A stretch of DNA of 64,000 nt from Notospermus geniculatus. Taxonomy: Eukaryota > Nemertea > Pilidiophora > Heteronemertea > Lineidae. The first letter of the stretch is position 1. Each line of letters opens with the position of its first letter. The notes beneath the pieces are model-generated. The model made no database searches. It had not been told where the DNA came from and worked only from the letters and a program-made list of their open reading frames with translations. Location of the stretch: the NCBI GenBank assembly GCA_002633025.1, contig NMRB01000008.1, positions 756,532 to 820,531 on the forward strand, read 5' to 3'. Shown piece after piece: positions 58,268 to 64,000 of this stretch. Made by a program: the position numbers and the translations under genes.

Positions 58268-61200
58268 CTGTCTGAGCAACACCTAGTGATATATTTGGCC
58301 AATTGTTATGAAGGCAGAATCATGTGCCACGAATCCATAATCCTCCGTTACTTGGCGTCAATAGATTATTTTCCGAGCTATCGTGTCTCCCAATCAAATC
58401 AAGGGTTCCAAGCACGTACAGAACAAGAACTGACAACGTTAACATATATGTACGATGATCTCCCTTGAGATGAGATGGTCCAAGAAAACCGCTGCACTTC
58501 GTGATACCGCACTTCAGAGGTTATCCATCCTCATTAAATCCTTCCAAATTAGACCAGTATCAGTAGACGCAGGTGTGCTTTTTATGATACTTCTATCAGT
58601 TGGACATTTAGGGCTTCCTTGAGGAGTGTCTAGGTCCCCAGTGATGAGACATGCCAGAAGAAGACGAGGGGCTAACAGCAGTAGAATGGCAATGGATTGA
58701 AGGCAAAGTACAAGAAATCTTGAGGACTTTCGTAAAAGTTGCAACCAATTGAAAGATGATAGAGCAGATACAAAGATGACAATGGACAGGTCTTCTTGAC
58801 AATTCGTTTTGCCTTACCTTTCAACACTTATACACTGACTGACAAGTCGAAAGTATAGTCACTAAAATACTCCGGCATTCAACAAGACATTCTGGCTGGA
58901 TGTCGAAGTGTCTATAATTTAGTTAAAGTACACGTAATGTCAGAAATTTTCAAATTTTGTGGAGTATTGCAGTACAGTGCTCTTGAATAGGCTTCTGTAG
59001 TGACTGATTTCGACGTTGTCATGCAGTGTATGAAGGCTTTAGATGCGTGCACCATTTGGTCAAAACTGTATACCGGTAGATGTCATGGGAAAGCTTACTC
59101 CATTAGATGTAGTTTGGCCACCTTTCCTTTTTGAATCTACGAGTTCAACACACTTTACGATACTGAACAGGAAATTATGAAAAATTTGACACACAAAAGC
59201 AGCAATTACAAGCAATTTAATCCAGCAATCAAACAATCAGAGCAATCCACGACACACTCTTCCTCTGAATTGAACAATATGCAAGAATCATCTACTCCAC
59301 TCGACAAGAGCTAATGGTGGTCCCTGTCATAACCATCCCATTTAGAATCAATACACAACATGGCTCGGGCTTCACTCGTCTGATCTACACCCAAGCACAA
59401 ATTCCCCGATCCTGGAGAAACAATGCGACTTCCATCCCAACACTATCATCCGGCTGCTACAGCTCAAAGTGACACAATCAATATGAGGCGTGTAACTGTC
59501 TACGAACGGCCGGACTGTTCCAGAATGTTCTTGTAGCGAACCCAAAACACAGTTTTGATGCTTCAAATGGAAGTTATCCAATTAATTCACCATCAGTGAT
59601 GGTGGTTGTAATACTTCCCCGTTACATGGAAAAGAGGGCGGGGAAGAACAGCCTATGTTTGAACTCGAAGGCTGACTTCAAGAATCCTCACAAAGAATAA
59701 TGACGTAAACAAATTGAGGTGAAGTCCAGGGAAACTAGACATATACCATCCACGAGTCAGGCTCACCACATCTGATCGGCCAAACCGCAAAACTGGATCT
59801 CCTGCAGCAGACAGCACCAAATGGATCAGACACTATACTAAATGTCATCACACTGAAGGAGTGCTTGATCCTCGCCACGGTACATGCATATCCATTGAGC
59901 AACAAGCAGCTAAACTAAAGACTCATAGAGTTATTCTTAGTCTTCGAAACCCTTGAAGTTGGAAATAGATTTTAAAGTAAAAGACATCAGAACATACGAA
60001 CCAATAGCCTCCTTGAACGGGCAGGAGGAGGAGGTTTTTATCAGAACACACATATTATCAGGCTTTTATGTACTTGTCCTGGTCTCTCTTGATCCTGGTG
60101 CACGTAAATCATTGTGAAGCCAAGAGAAATGACAACACAACTGGCAATTTTTATCACCTGGCAACAAGAAGCAACAGTTTTCCCCTCACCCGCATGAAGC
60201 AACAACTTGCAAAGTTGCTGCTGGCAACAGGTTTCAGTTACCGGTAGTTGTTGTCAACCCCTAGCAGAGCTGAGGAGGTGGCCAGCGGCGATAATCATGG
60301 CCTACCGCCTGATGCGCCCTCCTGTGTGGCAGGCTGGTGAGTAAAAGGGCAGCTGTCACACAGACAAGCAATTAGGTACAGGATACTTTTGACAGCTGTC
60401 TGAGTGTCAGCCAGCGGTTGGACGATCGTCACTTAGTCAAAATTATTCCAAACCACAGATACAATTTGGGAAATGTACCATATCATACTGATCAGTATGC
60501 AATGTCATCACCACCATCACCGTGACAAGCGTGTAACACACTGTCACACCAGGTTTCATATCCAAACAGGACGGCAAATTGACAACGACAGGAATTCTAC
60601 AAAACTGCCAGTCATGATTTACTTTTCCATACCGTAAAGTTGTGATAGGGCAATTTGGAATCCAGTGTCAAGAAAATATGAGGAGATTTGACGGCACAGA
60701 CGTCCCATAAGTAGCTGAAATGAACATCCTTTCTTCCAATTTCACTTCAATTTGCCAAGATGGAGAAATTTCTCGTCCGAGATCTCATCCACTTAAGTTT
60801 GCTACTCCATGAATGATGAGATGTGATACAAAACAGTGAAAACATCCACTAGATTGAAATTTACCATCGCAGTAATGGAATTGAAATTAAATATGATTCT
60901 GGATGTGATATCTCCCAAGGCAATCCTTCACCCCAATCTAATATTCCCTCAGCACCGCGTAAATGACAAACCGTGATTTCACACGCAAACATAAGCAAAT
61001 TCTCTACTTCTTTGATGCACATTATCCGCACCGAAACCAAAATAAAAAGGCACTATTCCCATTTTCCATTTCAGTGACACGATAAGATAGAACAACACAG
61101 ATTGTGACAAGCGTCAAAGAGACGAGGAATTCAATGGAAAGCCATTAACGGCTGGTGGAAGATCCTCAGTAACAGCTTATAGTAAATGGCCGGCCACAAA

Positions 61201-64000
61201 GGAAAGGTAAGTCGGCGAGGATCTCAAAAGAGGTGAAAAGGATCCTGCAAGAAAAAGACCTCGTCATGAGGAAGAAGCCATACAGACTGGAATGTGATAC
61301 TGGACGATAGCTTTATCGACCAGAAACATCCAGCATTTTATGACGAATGCACCAACTGGGAAAAAGAATGCCATATCCATATGTTTTTTATCAAAGAATG
61401 AATGTCAAAGGAGATAATTACACCTATTCAATATCGCTAAATGTGTAACATTTCGTGCCTGCTTGTATTGTTCTTGGTCTTTGATGAGTTCTGTGTCGAA
61501 CTGATTGTCACTTCTGAGCAAAGCTTTGAGTGGACACCATTTCATCCAACAAAAATTTCTCAATATGTTGTCGAAGGATATCCTGAGGCCATCCTGTGGT
61601 CATCAGTAGTCCCCAGTGCTTGTTTCCTACGTCATCACACACCTTGCGTGCTTGCAGAGTGTGATGATGTAAAGGAGCGAGTGCTAGAACGAGATGCCTG
61701 TCTCACCGATCAAATAGAAACCAGCACTTTCTTGAACAAACTGAATATTACATCCTTGGGTACATCATAATCCACCACTCAATCAATATCAAGTTTTCCA
61801 CAAAAGATGTTGTTTCTCAAATAAAACACAAAACAAATGAAATCTTTTTCAGTTTTATGAGAAGAATCGTAATATCCACTGAACACACAGCCATCTGTTG
61901 ACAACCCTTCAATTCTAATGGACGAACAAACATTCTTGAGCTGGGAGAACGTGGAACAAGATCAAAATGATTCAAACATGAACAAGAATGTACGAGGCGG
62001 TAACCCAGCAGGGAAAATCCAATATCAGGGGATATAAGTCGCCTTGGATTGGTTGAGTACACACTCGGTTGGAAAGTAAGGGAGAGGTTGAATGGAGTAA
62101 ATATACATTCAGAGAATCCTAGACTGTTTTTCGAGACGAGCAAACTGACTTATTGATTTACATTACATTTTAGTAAGTCAAGTAAACAATAATCACCAAC
62201 TTCAACACAAGATCAACTCTTAGTTCTTGGAAATTATTTCCTCAAATGAATACCGGTATTTGGCTTTGGGTTATAACTCAAGGTTCTCATCATGCAATAA
62301 AAATATTTGTTGTATTTGTAGCCATCAACATGATGGTTTAGGAAGGGTTTCAGTCGCTTCAAAGGGATTTATCATTCCTATCTAGACGCCAGGACAGACC
62401 TCGATTCCACTTCTGCTCTAAACCTCCTTACGGGGAAGAATAAAACTGTCCCCAGAGGTGACAGGGGGAGAGGGGGGTTCAAATTACCAATGGTAATTGA
62501 ATCTAAGGGGTAAAGCTGGCACGAACAGATATATTTCTTAATCAAGTAATACGCTGTACATTCCATTTTTTGGCAGCCACTCAGGAAATGAAAGCGATTG
62601 GCTTGGCCGGAGGTTCATATCCAGGAGAGTAATTTAGGATATTGATATGACATCTGTCCTTGAGAGCACTCGTGACCAAAGTGGGGCATATTGCTCGCCA
62701 TATGAGAAAGGATGGCAAAGAAGAGATGGATCTCTGCCATGAACTGGCAGGTCAAAGGGGCATGTTCAAGGAGTGAGGCCATGGACCACACTTTCTGCAA
62801 TTTTCTTTAACAACGGATGTGGTAATGGAGATTATGGGTTTTAGAAGTGAATCCCCATCTCTCTGTCTAGAGCTGAGGAAAAATCGTTACGCAGGTGGAT
62901 ATTTTAGTCTGGTAAAGCGAGTGAATCGAACAATTGTCCTCAGACAGAATTCCATGAGCGTCTGTCCATCTGGTGATTTTCTTTCGCCCTCCCAACGGTG
63001 AAGACAAGTCGCATGATATTCTAGTCAGGTGTGAGCGTGTTATGAGACACACAGATTGGAGACCAGTGGTGATAACGATGGGCTAATAACCGCTGCAAGG
63101 AGCTGATTTGATAAAGAAGTTAAATGGATGCCCAGCAAGCGAGATCTCATGTGGAGCAATGCAGGTTTAGAGAAATTGATGTCTCCCGTGGCATCCACTG
63201 AAATCTTATTCCAGACCAGAATTTTTTGCCACTGAATGGAGAGCTGATGGAGTGTCATTTTGCAACCTAGAGGTTGCAACATTACGGGTTCAGTTGTTTG
63301 AACTTTGCCACTCGATCATGAAAGAAATCAACAGAGGTCTATTTGAGCTGGGATTTGAGCAGTAGAGCTTGGAGACGATGGATGGATAACATTCAGGATT
63401 GCATAATGAATGGAGAGGAAATGAGAAATACTGGTGAGGAATCAATAATGCACTTCTTTGGAAAGACAACTCAGAAGGAGTTGATTAATCATCACTGGGG
63501 ATGTTCGCCCAGCTGGAGTAGAACCCATGATGGATTTAGGCGACTGAAATGTGGCACTCTAATGAGGATTTCAAGATGGTAAACTTAGAGGTCAGACAGA
63601 TGAGGCTCAGGGATGGGTGGAGATAAAGGGGAATATCTTGAAATAGATGTCTGATGAATGGAAAGGAAATGAGAGAGGCTGTGAAGAATCGATATTAGGT
63701 TGCATGGGACAGACAGCTAAGGATATAACCAAGGAAATTCGACTCTCATCTTCTGGAAGATGCACGGGTGATTGCTCTGAGGAGAAATGAAGAAAGATGG
63801 CCTGGCTCAACAGAAGAATAGCTCTGGAGACAAAGATAGATTTATGACAGTCTGCAAAGGATTTGCCACTTTATTCATTGGTGGCATGCCAGGGTCAGAA
63901 CCAATCGAGCAACGCAAGCTCTCGAGGCAGCCAACAAACATTCATATCAGAGCTTATTTTTCTCCAGGCATTAGAAAAACCAATATTAAACTATCAGTAT
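58268..64000. other. No recognisable gene; probably upstream intron or intergenic
   Basis: I read both strands and found no exon of a known family. The sequence is of mixed composition with TACATGTA and TACCGGTA words but no obvious tandem array. Open frames here (for example 61441-61770 plus, 61817-62143 minus, 63343-63582 plus) are short, lack domain signals and are not framed by convincing splice sites. The N-terminal exons of the IRAG-like gene may lie in or beyond this stretch. Confidence 0.5.

Noticed and set aside
61441-61770. 109-residue plus-strand frame with a hydrophobic start resembling a signal peptide
   Set aside because: Isolated, no acceptor or donor continuity, no domain recognised, and within the length expected by chance in 5.7 kb.

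Overview
This window is nuclear DNA from an animal. The genes have many short exons with GT-AG introns, AATAAA signals follow several stop codons, and the recognisable proteins are metazoan: a vertebrate-type cryptochrome, TOLLIP, TMEM39, RPB6, cullin-5, prefoldin subunit 3 and an IRAG/JAW1-like protein. Frequent TACATGTA, TACCGGTA and AGGCCTA words, abundant small inverted-repeat elements and allele-like duplications suggest a heterozygous marine invertebrate. My guess is a non-vertebrate deuterostome such as an echinoderm or hemichordate, but the sequence does not prove the phylum.

Layout from left to right: 129-726, an inverted-repeat element inside a cryptochrome intron; 972-4131 (+), the 3' part of a CRY gene whose first exons lie left of the window; 4132-7778, a gene-poor stretch; 7779-11936 (-), TOLLIP; 12182-16956 (+), TMEM39A/B; 18666-22422 (-), a JmjC/cupin 2-oxoglutarate oxygenase; 22468-23970 (+), POLR2F (RPB6); 24473-25138 (-), a single-coding-exon four-pass membrane protein; 27361-35638 (-), CUL5, about 778 residues when one copy of a duplicated exon pair is used; 35844-38652 (+), VBP1 (prefoldin 3); 41752 to beyond 58267 (-), an IRAG1/IRAG2 (MRVI1/LRMP) family gene whose introns hold tandem duplications; 58268-64000, no gene recognised.

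Three gene pairs are head-to-head with 45 to 245 bases between start codons: TOLLIP/TMEM39, JmjC/POLR2F and CUL5/VBP1. The genes are mostly unrelated housekeeping or signalling genes and do not form a pathway or operon.

I found no wholly new system. The points most worth checking are: the duplicated CUL5 exon pair, whose splice phases forbid using both copies; a possible internal promoter with CRE motifs in the IRAG-like gene, next to a triplicated 1.3-1.5 kb unit that also carries CREs; the nearly overlapping JmjC/RPB6 start; an Asn in place of a conserved His in the cryptochrome; and several hairpins and transposon insertions with visible target duplications or empty sites. Exon boundaries were set by hand from splice signals and reading-frame continuity, so they are predictions.
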